The notes under the pieces: model-generated
The model's database searches: none
The model's input: only the letters and a program-made list of their open reading frames with translations
What the model was told of the DNA's origin: nothing
Origin: Actinomadura opuntiae
GTDB lineage: Bacteria > Actinomycetota > Actinomycetes > Streptosporangiales > Streptosporangiaceae
DNA: 64,000 bases
Assembly: GCF_030283205.1 (NCBI RefSeq)
Contig: NZ_JASNWF010000021.1
Coordinates: 145,565 to 209,564 of the forward strand
Direction: 5' to 3'
In this document: in pieces, positions 25,482-33,755 of the stretch
Layout of the letters: each line of letters starts with the position of its first letter
Position numbering within the stretch: the stretch's first letter is position 1
Translations under genes and position numbers: made by a program

Positions 25482-26437
25482 GCCCCGGCCTCCGGTGCGC
25501 CGGGTTCGCTTGTCCCCGGCACGGCCGCGCCCGGGACGCCGGCATGGTACTCGACCGCCTCGCCGGTCAGCCGCATGAACGCCTCCTCCAGGGACGGCTG
25601 GACGGTCGCCAGCTCGTGCAGCCGCAGCCCGTGGTCGGCGGCGACGTCGCCGATTTCGGCGGCCGAGGCTCCGTGCACGCGCAGCGCGCCGTCCGGTGCG
25701 GGCTCCAGCTCCCTGCCGGGCCCGGCCAGCAGCCGCGCCAGCTCCGGCAGCTGCGGCGAGCGCACCAGCACGTGGCTGGTCGCGTTGGCGCCGATGAACT
25801 CGGCCATCCCGGTGTCGGCGAGGATGCGGCCCCGCCCGATGACCACGAGGTGCTCGGCGGTCAGCGCCATCTCCGACATCAGGTGGCTGGAGACGAACAC
25901 GGTGCGGCCCTCGCGCGCGAGCCGCCGCATCAGCGTGCGGATCCACCGGATGCCCTCCGGGTCCAGCCCGTTCACCGGCTCGTCGAACATCAGCACGCCG
26001 GGGTCGCCGAGCAGCGCGGCGGCGATGCCGAGCCGCTGCCCCATGCCGAGCGAGAAGCCGCTGGACCGCTTCCTCGCCACGCTCCCCAGCCCGACGAGGT
26101 CCAGCACCTCGTCCACGCGCCGGCGCGGGATCGCGTTGCTCTTGGCCAGGCACAGCAGGTGGTTGTAGGCGGTGCGGCCGCCGTGCACGTTGCGGGCGTC
26201 CAGCAGCGCGCCGACCTCGCGCAGCGGCGCGCCGAGCGTGCGGTAGCGGCGGCCGTTGACGGTGACCTCGCCGGCGGTCGGGCGGTCCAGGCCGAGGATC
26301 ATGCGCATCGTGGTCGTCTTGCCGGCCCCGTTCGGGCCGAGGAACCCGGTCACCCGTCCCGGCCGGACGCCGAAGGTCGCGTGGTCGACGGCGGTGGTGC
26401 CGCCGTACCGCTTCGTCAGGCCCCGCGCCTCGATCAT
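25478..26437 (-). CDS. ABC transporter ATP-binding protein
   Basis: 319 aa. Walker A GPNGAGKTT at 34-42, signature FSLGMGQRLG near 130, Walker B VLMFDEP near 150 and the H-loop SSHLMSE. The C-terminal third carries a DUF4162-like tail common in drug-resistance exporters (ABC-2 systems), ending in a Gly/Pro-rich stretch. ATG 26435-26437 is chosen because family similarity starts at MIEARGLTKRYG; an upstream start would add 22 Arg-rich residues. Coupled to the permease by a 4-bp overlap. Confidence 0.9.
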   Translation of the reverse strand: MIEARGLTKRYGGTTAVDHATFGVRPGRVTGFLGPNGAGKTTTMRMILGLDRPTAGEVTVNGRRYRTLGAPLREVGALLDARNVHGGRTAYNHLLCLAKSNAIPRRRVDEVLDLVGLGSVARKRSSGFSLGMGQRLGIAAALLGDPGVLMFDEPVNGLDPEGIRWIRTLMRRLAREGRTVFVSSHLMSEMALTAEHLVVIGRGRILADTGMAEFIGANATSHVLVRSPQLPELARLLAGPGRELEPAPDGALRVHGASAAEIGDVAADHGLRLHELATVQPSLEEAFMRLTGEAVEYHAGVPGAAVPGTSEPGAPEAGA

Positions 26438-26477
26438 GAACCTCTGATACCGGGCGGCCCGCGCGCGGAAACGGCGG

Positions 26478-26520
26478 CGGCGGGCAACCGGCCGGATTTT
26501 CACCGCCCGATTGCCCGCCG
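26478..26520 (-). terminator. Hairpin terminator after FKBP gene
   Basis: CGGCGGGCAA (26478-26487) and TTGCCCGCCG (26511-26520), 10-nt perfect arms with a 23-nt loop, 45 nt past the FKBP stop and before the ABC operon. There is no U-tract, as is usual in high-GC actinobacteria. Confidence 0.55.
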
Positions 26521-26564
26521 TTGGGCCGTGCCGCCGGCCCCGCTCCGGTGCCGGTCCGGCGCGG

Positions 26565-26939
26565 TCAGCTCACCGCGACCAGGTCGACGACGAAGATCAG
26601 CGTCTCGCCGGGCTTGATCGCCGGGCTCGGGCTGCGGTCGCCGTAGGCCAGGTGCGGCGGGATGACGAGCTTGCGGCGGCCGCCGACCTTCATCCCGGCG
26701 ATCCCCATGTCCCAGCCCTTGATGACGCGGCCGCTGCCGAGCTGGAAGTCCAGCGTCGAGCCGCGGTTCCAGGAGGCGTCGAACTCCTCGCCGGTGGACC
26801 AGGACACGCCGACGTAGTGCATCGACACGGTCGAGCCCTTGACGGCCTCGGGGCCGTCGCCCTTGGTGATGTCGGTGATGTCGAGGTTCGCGGGCGGCTG
26901 GCCCTCGGGGAAGTCGATCTCGGGGCGTTCAAGCGCCAT
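26565..26939 (-). CDS. FKBP-type peptidyl-prolyl cis-trans isomerase
   Basis: 124 aa, the size of a single-domain FKBP. Motifs: VSMHYVGVSWSTGEEFDASW, LGSGRVIKGWDMGIAGMKVG and RKLVIPPHLAYGDRSPSPAI, ending ETLIFVVDLVAV. It catalyses proline isomerisation in protein folding; no signal peptide, so cytoplasmic. ATG 26937-26939 with GGAG 9 nt upstream. A GGRRKLVIP motif and the Tyr/Phe/Asp pocket residues appear intact. Divergent from hyuA. Confidence 0.93.
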   Translation of the reverse strand: MALERPEIDFPEGQPPANLDITDITKGDGPEAVKGSTVSMHYVGVSWSTGEEFDASWNRGSTLDFQLGSGRVIKGWDMGIAGMKVGGRRKLVIPPHLAYGDRSPSPAIKPGETLIFVVDLVAVS

Positions 26940-27082
26940 GGACGGGCTCCAGCGATGTCGTGGGATTCGTAACTCGGATGAGCAGTCCAGCCTAGCGCCG
27001 CGCCCCCTGACCAAAGAACGTCCGCTCCGTTGGCACATTGCGACGGTTCCGCGGGCGCGGGCCGTCCGGTAGACCCTTGGGC

Positions 27083-29143
27083 ATGGCGCGGCGGCTGCGG
27101 ATCGGGATCGACACGGGCGGGACGTTCACCGACGTCGTCGCACTGGACGTCGGAGAGGACGGTGACGGCGGCGGCGCGGAGCTGCTCACCACCAAGACCC
27201 CCTCGACGCCCGCCGACCCTGCCGAGGGCTTCGCCGCCGGCCTCGCCAAGGCGCTCGGCCTGCTCGGCGCGTCGCCCGCGGACGTGGCGGCGCTGGCGCA
27301 CGGCACGACGGTCGCGACGAACCGGCTGCTCGAGGACCGGACCGGTGACCTCGGGTTCGTCACCACCGAGGGCTTCGAGGCGATGCTGGAGATCGCGCGG
27401 CAGAGCGTCCCCGACGGGTACGGCAACAGCTACTTCTGGGTGAAGCCGCCCCGGATCGTCCCGGCGCACCGGGTGCGGGCGGTCGGCGGCCGGCTCGACC
27501 ACACCGGCGCCGAGCTGCGCCCGTTCGACGAGGAGTCGGCGGTCGCGGCGGCGCGCGCGCTCCGCGACGCCGGCGTCCGCGCGATCGGCGTGTGCTTCCT
27601 GCACTCCTACGCCAACCCGGCGCACGAGCTCGCGATGCGGGAGGTGCTGCGCCGCGAGCACCCGGACGCGGTCGTCTCCCTGTCGTGCGAGGTGCTGCGC
27701 GAGTACCGCGAGTACGAGCGGGCGGTGACGACGCTGGTCGACGCCGCCGTCAAGCCCGCGATGAACGGCTACCTCGCGCGGATCGCCGGTCGCGCCGACG
27801 CGCCCCTGCTGGTGATGAAGAGCAACGGCGGCGTGCTGTCGGCCGAGGAGGTCGCCCGGCAGCCGATCACGACGGTGCTGTCCGGCCCGGCGGCGGGCGC
27901 GCTCGGCGCGGCGTTCGTCGCCGCCCGCGGCGGCCGGTGGTCGGTCGTGACGCTGGACGGCGGCGGCACGTCCACCGACGTCGCCGTGGTGCTGGACGGC
28001 GAGCCGACCCTCACCACCGAGGGCGCGATCGGCCGCCACCCCGTCCGGATCCCGATGATCGACATCGTGACGGTCGGCGCGGGCGGCGGGTCGGTCGCGT
28101 GGCGGTCGCCGGACGGCGCGCTGAAGGTCGGCCCGCGCAGCGCCGGCGCCGACCCCGGCCCGCTCTGCTACGGCCGCGGCGGCACCGAGGTGACGGTGAC
28201 CGACGCGCACGCCGTCCTCGGCCGCATCCCGCCGCACCTGCTCGGCGGCGAGGTGCCGCTCGACGTGCCCGCCGCGCGCGCGGGCCTGTCCGCGCTCGCC
28301 GCCGACCTCGGGCTGACCGTCGAGCGGGCCGCCGCCGGGATCCTGGAGATCTCCGCGTGGAACCAGGCCAACGCGATCCGGCGGATCACCGTGCAGCGGG
28401 GCCTGGACGTGCGCGACTACCCGCTCGTCGCGTTCGGCGGGTCCGGGCCGCTGCTGGCGTGCCGGCTGCTGGACGTCCTCGGCCTGCCCGCCGCCGTCGT
28501 CCCGGAGAACCCCGGCAACCTGTCGGCTTTCGGGCTGCTCACGGTGGACGTCAAGAACGAGCACGTGCGGACGCGGGTCGTCCGCGACACCGAGCTGGAC
28601 GTCCCCGCCCTCGCCGAGGTGTTCGCCGACCTGGAGGACGAGGCGGGCGCGGCGCTCGCCCGCGAGGGCTTCCCGCAGGACCGCCGCCGCCTGGCCCGCT
28701 CCGCCGACCTGCGCTATTACGGGCAGGCGTTCGAGGTCCGCGTCGCCGCCCCGGCGGGGGCGCCGGACGAGGCGTTCCGCGCGGAGGTCGTCCGCCGGTT
28801 CCACGACGCGCACGAAGCCCGGTACGGCTACTGCCACCGCGACGACCCGCGCCATCCCGTCGAATGGGTCAACCTGCGCGTGTCCGGCATCGGGCCGATC
28901 CCGCGCCCGCGCCCGCCGGAACGCCCGCCGGGCGACGGCGACCCGTCGCGCGCCCGCACCGGCACGCGCCCGGTCCGCTTCGACGACTGGACGGAGACGG
29001 CGGTGTACCGGCGCGAGAAGCTCGCCCCCGGCGACGTCGTCGCTGGTCCCGCGGTGATCGAGGAGTTCGGCTCAACGCTTCCGCTGCACCCCGGCTTCAC
29101 CGCGCGCCTCGACGCCCACGGCGACCTGGTGGTGACCCGGTGA
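27083..29143 (+). CDS. hyuA: Hydantoinase/oxoprolinase family protein, HyuA-like
   Basis: 686 aa. It starts with the ASKHA-type nucleotide motif GIDTGGTFTDVV at 8-19, has HGTTVATNRLLE near 73-84 and the middle-domain LDGGGTSTDVAVV motif, the pattern of HyuA/OplA-N proteins. With HyuB it makes an ATP-dependent amidohydrolase or carboxylase: hydantoinase, 5-oxoprolinase or acetone/acetophenone carboxylase are all possible. No third (gamma) subunit follows, so acetone carboxylase is less likely. The start is 7-8 nt after a TAGACC minus-10-like box (27070-27075). Four-base GTGA overlap with hyuB. Confidence 0.85.
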   Translation: MARRLRIGIDTGGTFTDVVALDVGEDGDGGGAELLTTKTPSTPADPAEGFAAGLAKALGLLGASPADVAALAHGTTVATNRLLEDRTGDLGFVTTEGFEAMLEIARQSVPDGYGNSYFWVKPPRIVPAHRVRAVGGRLDHTGAELRPFDEESAVAAARALRDAGVRAIGVCFLHSYANPAHELAMREVLRREHPDAVVSLSCEVLREYREYERAVTTLVDAAVKPAMNGYLARIAGRADAPLLVMKSNGGVLSAEEVARQPITTVLSGPAAGALGAAFVAARGGRWSVVTLDGGGTSTDVAVVLDGEPTLTTEGAIGRHPVRIPMIDIVTVGAGGGSVAWRSPDGALKVGPRSAGADPGPLCYGRGGTEVTVTDAHAVLGRIPPHLLGGEVPLDVPAARAGLSALAADLGLTVERAAAGILEISAWNQANAIRRITVQRGLDVRDYPLVAFGGSGPLLACRLLDVLGLPAAVVPENPGNLSAFGLLTVDVKNEHVRTRVVRDTELDVPALAEVFADLEDEAGAALAREGFPQDRRRLARSADLRYYGQAFEVRVAAPAGAPDEAFRAEVVRRFHDAHEARYGYCHRDDPRHPVEWVNLRVSGIGPIPRPRPPERPPGDGDPSRARTGTRPVRFDDWTETAVYRREKLAPGDVVAGPAVIEEFGSTLPLHPGFTARLDAHGDLVVTR

Positions 29144-30951
29144 CCGACCCGATCCTGCTGGAGATCGTCGAAGGCACGCTCGCGTCCGTCGAGCGCGAGG
29201 TGGAGACGGCCATCGCGCGGACGGCCCGCTCCCCGATGATCCGCGACGCGCACGACTTCCGCGCGGGCATCCACGACCGGCGGCTCCGCAAGCTGACCGG
29301 GCGCTCCTACTCCGCGCTCGTCCAGCCGATCGTCCGCGACTTCCCCCTGGACGGGATGCGGCCGGGCGACGTGTTCTTCCACAACGACGTGTACCTGTCG
29401 GAAGGCGGCATCGGACACCTCCCGGACCTGTGCGTCACCGTCCCGGTGTTCCACGACGGAGAGGTGGTCGCGTTCGTCCAGGCGTTCGGGCACCACGACG
29501 ACATCGGCGGCACCGTCCCCGGCTCGATGCCGAGCCACGCCCGCAGCGCCTACGAAGAGGGCTTGATGGTGCCGCCCATCAAGCTGTGGGACCGGGGCGT
29601 CCCCAACGCGGCCGCGCTCGCCATCATGACCCGCAACTCGCGGATGCCCGACTCCCTCGCCGGCGACCTCGACGCCGAATGCTCCGCCTGCCTCATGGGC
29701 GCCCGCCGCCTCGGCGACCTGTTCGCCCGCTACGGCCGCGCCGACGTCGAGGCGTGCTTCGACGCGATCATCTCCCGCACCACCGAGACGTTCCGGCGCG
29801 AACTCCTCGCCAAGATCCCGGACGGCACGTTCGTCTGGGAGGACTACGCCGAACACGACGGCGTCGACCCGCCCCGGCTGCACGCGCAGCGCATCACGCT
29901 CACCGTCGACAAGTCCTCCGACGTCCCGCTCATCATCGACTTCACCGGGACGTCCCCGCAGGCCAAGGGCCCCATCAACCACGCGGGCGACTACGCGGAC
30001 GGCGTCTTCCTCAAAAAGTGGCTGGCGCCCGTCCTGCGCAACCTCGCCGACACCCCCGAGCGCGCCGCCGAACTCGACGTGAACGAAGGCGTCGTCCCGC
30101 TGATCGAGATGCGGTTCCCCGAGAAGGGCACCCTGCTCACGCCGGTGTTCCCGGCGCCGACCAACGCCCGCACGTTCGTCATCCTGCGGCTCCTCGGCGT
30201 CCTCGCGGGCGTCCTGGCCAAGGCCACCGGCGGCCGCATGCCGGCGGACCAGGAGACGATCCGCTACACCGGCGTCTACGGCGAGGACGACCGCGGCCCC
30301 TACCTGATGCGCGAGGTCCTCGGCGGCGGATCGGGCGGCCGTCCGTACGCCGACGGCGAGGACACCATCCACATCGTCCCCGACTCCCGCAACATCCCCG
30401 CCGAGTTCGCCGAGGCCCGCTGGCCGTTCGTCGTCGAACGCCTCGGCCTTGCCGTCGACTCCGGCGGCCCCGGCGAGTTCCGCGGCGGCCTCGGCTACGA
30501 CAAGCACATCCGCATGCTGCGGGACGCCCACTACATGTCGATCGCCGACCGCTCGATCCTGTCGTGCTGGGGCGTCAACGGAGGCCGCGCCGGACGCCCG
30601 TTCCGCGTCGACATCGACGGCGTGGAGATGGACGGCCTCGTCGACGACCACCCCGTCCGCGCCGGCCAGGTCATCCGCATCCGCACCACCGGAGGCGGCG
30701 GCTGGGGCGACCCCCTGGACCGCGCCCCGTCCCGCGTCGCCGCCGACGTCCGCGACGGCAAGGTCTCTCCCAGCGGCGCCCGCGACGACTACGGCGTCGT
30801 CCTCCACGACGGCGTGGTCGACGAACCGGCGACCGAGGCGCTGCGCACCCGCCTGCGCACCGACCGCGGCCCGGCCCCGTTCTTCGACCGCGGCCCCGGC
30901 TACCCGACCCTCTCCGGCGGCGCGACCTCCGCCGAGGTGGACACCCTCTGA
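29140..30951 (+). CDS. hyuB: Hydantoinase B/oxoprolinase family protein, HyuB-like
   Basis: 603 aa. Family motifs: FFHNDVYLSEGGIGHLPDL near residues 79-97, QAFGHHDDIGG, the central DFTGTSPQAKGPINH and the Gly-rich VLGGGSGG and GGFRGG-like (GEFRGGLGYDKHI) segments near the end. It is the partner of HyuA for ATP-dependent ring opening or carboxylation. GTG start at 29140 overlaps the hyuA stop. Possible substrates in this setting are hydantoins, oxoproline or ureide-type ring compounds; nothing in the sequence picks one. Confidence 0.88.
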   Translation: MTDPILLEIVEGTLASVEREVETAIARTARSPMIRDAHDFRAGIHDRRLRKLTGRSYSALVQPIVRDFPLDGMRPGDVFFHNDVYLSEGGIGHLPDLCVTVPVFHDGEVVAFVQAFGHHDDIGGTVPGSMPSHARSAYEEGLMVPPIKLWDRGVPNAAALAIMTRNSRMPDSLAGDLDAECSACLMGARRLGDLFARYGRADVEACFDAIISRTTETFRRELLAKIPDGTFVWEDYAEHDGVDPPRLHAQRITLTVDKSSDVPLIIDFTGTSPQAKGPINHAGDYADGVFLKKWLAPVLRNLADTPERAAELDVNEGVVPLIEMRFPEKGTLLTPVFPAPTNARTFVILRLLGVLAGVLAKATGGRMPADQETIRYTGVYGEDDRGPYLMREVLGGGSGGRPYADGEDTIHIVPDSRNIPAEFAEARWPFVVERLGLAVDSGGPGEFRGGLGYDKHIRMLRDAHYMSIADRSILSCWGVNGGRAGRPFRVDIDGVEMDGLVDDHPVRAGQVIRIRTTGGGGWGDPLDRAPSRVAADVRDGKVSPSGARDDYGVVLHDGVVDEPATEALRTRLRTDRGPAPFFDRGPGYPTLSGGATSAEVDTL

Positions 30952-31463
30952 GGGGACCGCTGGCGTTTCACGCCGATCCCATGCCGGTGCGCAGCGGGCA
31001 AGAATTTTGCGACCGTCGAGGGGCCGACGCCGAGCATGTGCTCGGCGCAGGCGTCAGCGTCGTAGCGGTAGTGGCAGGCCGGATGTTGGACGCTGCTGCC
31101 ACTGCGTTCGACGACCTCGACCTCCGCCTGGCACGAGCCTTGGACGACGACGTCGGTGCCGGGCCGGTGTGGTCGGTGAGTTCGGTGACCGCGGCGGGCG
31201 CCGTGACGACACTGAGCGAATTGAGCCCGCGTCCGACCTGCACGCCGGTGTAAACGCGACACAGGAGGTTCGGAGCTACGACGTAACTGAGCATGCCGAG
31301 CAAGGCGCGCGGTGAGAAGGAGTGCCCGCTGTAGTTCTGAAACGATCGGCGCTGACGCGTCCGCCGCGAGCCAGCATCCCAGCGTTTGCCGCTTGACCTT
31401 CACCTTTGGGGAAGCAGCACAGTGGCCATGACCGGGCGACCGCCCGGAGCGAGGGAGCGATCC
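30952..31463. other. Gene-poor gap with MerR promoter
   Basis: 512 bp without a convincing gene. The minus strand has a short stretch resembling a helix-turn-helix (AEHMLGVGPSTVAKFL, about 31040-31090) that may be debris of a lost DNA-binding protein; the evidence is weak. The right end carries the MerR-type promoter (31393-31423). Confidence 0.4.
31393..31423 (+). promoter_or_regulatory. MerR-type promoter with 19-bp spacer
   Basis: TTGACC (31393-31398), 19 bp, then CACAGT (31418-31423). Within the spacer, CTTC...GAAG half-sites give a rough dyad. The over-long spacer is the hallmark of promoters that MerR-family proteins twist open, implying autoregulation. Confidence 0.45.
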
Positions 31464-32300
31464 ATGGGTCTGGTCGCCATCGGCGAGTTCGCGCGCATGT
31501 CGCGGCTGTCGCCCAAGGCGCTGCGCCTGTACGACGAACTCGGGCTGCTCGTGCCCGCCCACGTCGACCCGGACACCGGCTACCGCAAGTACGCGACCGC
31601 GCAACTCGGGCGCGCGCGAATGGTCGCCGACCTGCGCCGACTCGGCGTACCGCTGGCGCGGATCAAGGACATCCTGGCCATGGACGCCGGACTGGCCGCC
31701 GAGGAGATCCGCGTCCAGTGGGACGGAGCCGAGGCCGAACACGCCGCCCGCCGGGAACTGGCGCGCCTCCTCGTCGCCCGACTGCACGGAGCGAGGTCCG
31801 AGATGTACGAGGTCACCGTCCGCGACATGCCCGCACGCAAGCTGCTGAGCGTCGTCCGCCGCGCGCACGAGGACGAGTTGATCCCGCTGGGACGCGAACT
31901 GTTCATCCACCGCCTGCGGCGCGGGGGCGTCCCGCGGCCCGAGGGAATCACCGGAGCGCCGTTCATGATCTACCACGGCGAGGTGAGCGGTGATAGCGAC
32001 GGTCCCGTCGAGTGGTGCTGGCCCGTCCTCGACGACCAGGCCGACGCCATCGCAGCCCGGTTCCCGGACCTCACCCTCCGCACCGAGCCCGCCCACCAGG
32101 AAGCGTGTGTCCGGCCGGCGGTCCCCGGACGCTGGGTCAGCACGACGGAGGCCGAACTCGCCATCCAGGCACTGGCCGACTGGGCCGCACGGCAACAGCG
32201 CATGCCCGCCGGAGCGATCCGGCTCGTACTCGCACCGAACGAGGAGCCCGGCCCGCAGAAGACCGGCCCGCGGAACGAATTCGCCCTTCCGCTGCGCTGA
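31464..32300 (+). CDS. MerR-family regulator with GyrI-like ligand domain
   Basis: 278 aa. The N-terminal winged HTH IGEFARMSRLSPKALRLYDELGLL (5-28) and DPDTGYRKY are classic MerR; then a dimer helix and, from about 115 (YEVTVRDMPARKLLSV), a GyrI-like/effector-binding domain similar to BmrR and TipA types that bind drugs. The ATG at 31464 has GGGAG upstream. No obvious effector gene (pump, enzyme) is adjacent, so it may control only itself or distant genes. Confidence 0.88.
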   Translation: MGLVAIGEFARMSRLSPKALRLYDELGLLVPAHVDPDTGYRKYATAQLGRARMVADLRRLGVPLARIKDILAMDAGLAAEEIRVQWDGAEAEHAARRELARLLVARLHGARSEMYEVTVRDMPARKLLSVVRRAHEDELIPLGRELFIHRLRRGGVPRPEGITGAPFMIYHGEVSGDSDGPVEWCWPVLDDQADAIAARFPDLTLRTEPAHQEACVRPAVPGRWVSTTEAELAIQALADWAARQQRMPAGAIRLVLAPNEEPGPQKTGPRNEFALPLR

Positions 32301-32374
32301 CCGCCGTGGTGTGCGTACGAGGAATGATGGGTGGGAAAGCGCTCGGCAATGCGCCAGAAGGGGAGGATGCTCCG

Positions 32375-32740
32375 GTGCCGTCATCACCTCGGATCACTCA
32401 TGTTTCCTGGGGACGTATGGAGGTCGAAGGACTTCCATCTGGCAAGGACTTCAAGCTGTATCCGGGAGGCGGGCGGGAGTGGGATTGGAGAGAGCACGGG
32501 ACCCGGCACGAGCCGGGCATCCAACCCGCAGACGTCCAGGAACTCCTCGACCGTGGCTGCGCGGCCGTCGTGCTCAGCCGGGGGATGGAGCTGCGGCTGC
32601 ACACCATGCCCGAGACGCTTGAGTTGCTACAGGAGCATGGTGTCGAGGTCTATGTGGAAGAAACGACCGCGGCCGTGGACACCTACAACAGATTGGTCGA
32701 GAAGGCGTCGGTCGGAGGCCTTTTCCACTCGACGTGTTGA
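32375..32740 (+). CDS. Mth938-like domain protein
   Basis: 121 aa. Whole-length match to the Mth938/AAMDC-like fold: ITHVSWGRMEVEGLPSGKDF at the start, PGIQPADVQELLDRG, VVLSRGMELRL and a closing AVDTYNRLVEKASVGGLFHSTC. Function unknown; the fold is widespread and small. GTG 32375 is chosen for its AGGGGAGG ribosome site (32359-32366); in-frame ATGs at 32324/32327 would add 17 unmatched residues. The 186-bp repeat copy A begins 61 nt after the stop. Confidence 0.8.
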   Translation: MPSSPRITHVSWGRMEVEGLPSGKDFKLYPGGGREWDWREHGTRHEPGIQPADVQELLDRGCAAVVLSRGMELRLHTMPETLELLQEHGVEVYVEETTAAVDTYNRLVEKASVGGLFHSTC

Positions 32741-32800
32741 CCGGGAGCAGGTCCACGGCTGTTTCGTGTATCGGCGACGGGGTGTTTGGGCAGAGGCGAG

Positions 32801-32986
32801 GGGTTGGCCGTGCGGTGGGGTGGCGCTGGCGTACGGGGCCGCCCCTCCAAAGTCAAGGGCGCCTTCGGCGTCGCTTAGCGATGGACTTCGTCCACCCTTG
32901 ACTTTGGAGCCTCTGCGGCCCCTGAGGCAGCGCCAAAGGGGCAGGCTCCGCCTGCCCCGCCCGGGTCGCGCCACCCCACCGCCCCC
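32801..32986 (+). repeat. 186-bp nested-dyad repeat, copy A
   Basis: Identical to the complement of 36108-36293 except for one base (A at 32877 against G at 36217). Internal structure: outer arms of 15 nt (32812-32826 with 32968-32982, GGTGGGGTGGCGC type), inner arms CTCCAAAGTCAAGGG (32845-32859) with CCCTTGACTTTGGAG (32895-32909), and a separate hairpin GGGGCAGGC/GCCTGCCCC (32938-32958). This would fold as a cruciform or branched RNA. Homology decays gradually leftward to about 32781. It may be a miniature mobile element or a REP/terminator-like repeat. Confidence 0.9.
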
Positions 32987-33450
32987 GAACCAGAGAACCA
33001 AGAGGCAGAGACGGAGAAGAAGACGAGTTCCCGCGTGTATGGGGCGCTGGCCTCACGCCGATGGTGCAGTGCGGGATCGCCCCACTTTCTGCGTTCAGGA
33101 GAGACCAAGCCACTTGATGGGCGTGCCGCTCCTGCGGCCCACGTCGTCCTGGGGCGCATCAGCGTGTTTCCTATTTCGGGCCGGGGCGTCTTGGCAGCTG
33201 GTCCGATCGGGTCCGCCAACGGTTCCTCGTGCTGACCGGGCCCACCTGTGTAGACGCTGGATCGGCTGCACCATCGCGGTCGGCGCCCCCCAGTCCCGTA
33301 ACCGCAAGAGGCAGGGCAGCCGCGGTGAACGCCCGCCGGTGTAGTGCGCCAATCGGGCGGCAGCGCGCCGACGGGTGCGGCATCAATGGGCTCATACGAC
33401 ACCGTGCCATGGCGGCCCGGTATGAGGGCCTCCTCTGCATCGCCGTCATC

Positions 33451-33568
33451 GGCGTTCACCGTCCCCATCCGGTGTGCGGCCTCGGCGTCGTAGGTGTCGC
33501 CGAGGAAGAAGATCTCGCGCGCGAGCTTCTGCCCGACCTGCCGCGCCAAGGCACGCCGACCCGAACCC
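33451..33568 (-). pseudogene. menB (1,4-dihydroxy-2-naphthoyl-CoA synthase) fragment
   Basis: Minus-strand remnant. LARQVGQKLAREIFFLGDTY followed by DAEAAHRMGTVNA (33451-33549) reads like the middle of actinobacterial MenB. Just upstream, in a frame shifted by one base, GFGSAC precedes LAR as MenB's GxGSAxLAR does, so a one-base insertion is visible near 33550. Both ends run into unrelated sequence. Only about 40 of roughly 300 residues remain; certainly non-functional. Probably debris carried with the island. Confidence 0.55.
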
Positions 33569-33699
33569 GCCTTCACAACTGCCTGACCTGCTTTTAGTAC
33601 GGCCTAGTGGAACTGCCTCAGGGGCAGTGCGCCGGTGTCGTTGGTGAAGGGGGATGGAGTCTGGGGCGGAGCAGTGCAGGCCGGGGTGATGTGGGCATG

Positions 33700-33738
33700 C
33701 CGGTTCGCCCGAGATCCCGGAGAATTCGGGCGAACCGG
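33700..33738 (-). terminator. Strong hairpin after DUF222/HNH gene
   Basis: CCGGTTCGCCCGA (33700-33712) with TCGGGCGAACCGG (33726-33738): 13-nt perfect arms and a 13-nt loop, beginning 17 nt past the HNH stop. A likely terminator without U-tract. Confidence 0.6.
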
Positions 33739-33755
33739 TGGCGTGGTGGGGTGGG

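Larger units (their letters stand above)
32741..33755. other. Non-coding stretch of accessory island (left part)
   Basis: 1015 bp without an intact gene. It holds repeat copy A (32801-32986), a menB relic (33451-33568) and the terminator-like hairpin of the HNH gene (33700-33738). 33000-33450 shows nothing I can assign; its frames lack start signals and family similarity. Confidence 0.6.

Noticed and set aside
27036..27052. TTGGCACATTGC resembling a sigma-54 promoter upstream of hyuA
   Set aside because: Spacing between GG and GC elements is wrong (consensus TGGCAC-N5-TTGC), and actinobacteria lack sigma-54.
27083..30951. HyuA/HyuB as acetone carboxylase
   Set aside because: No gamma-subunit gene follows and no acetone-metabolism neighbours; kept as hydantoinase/oxoprolinase family with open substrate.
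31040..31095. Minus-strand HTH-like stretch as a gene
   Set aside because: Too short, no start or ribosome site, similarity only suggestive; kept as possible debris in the gap note.
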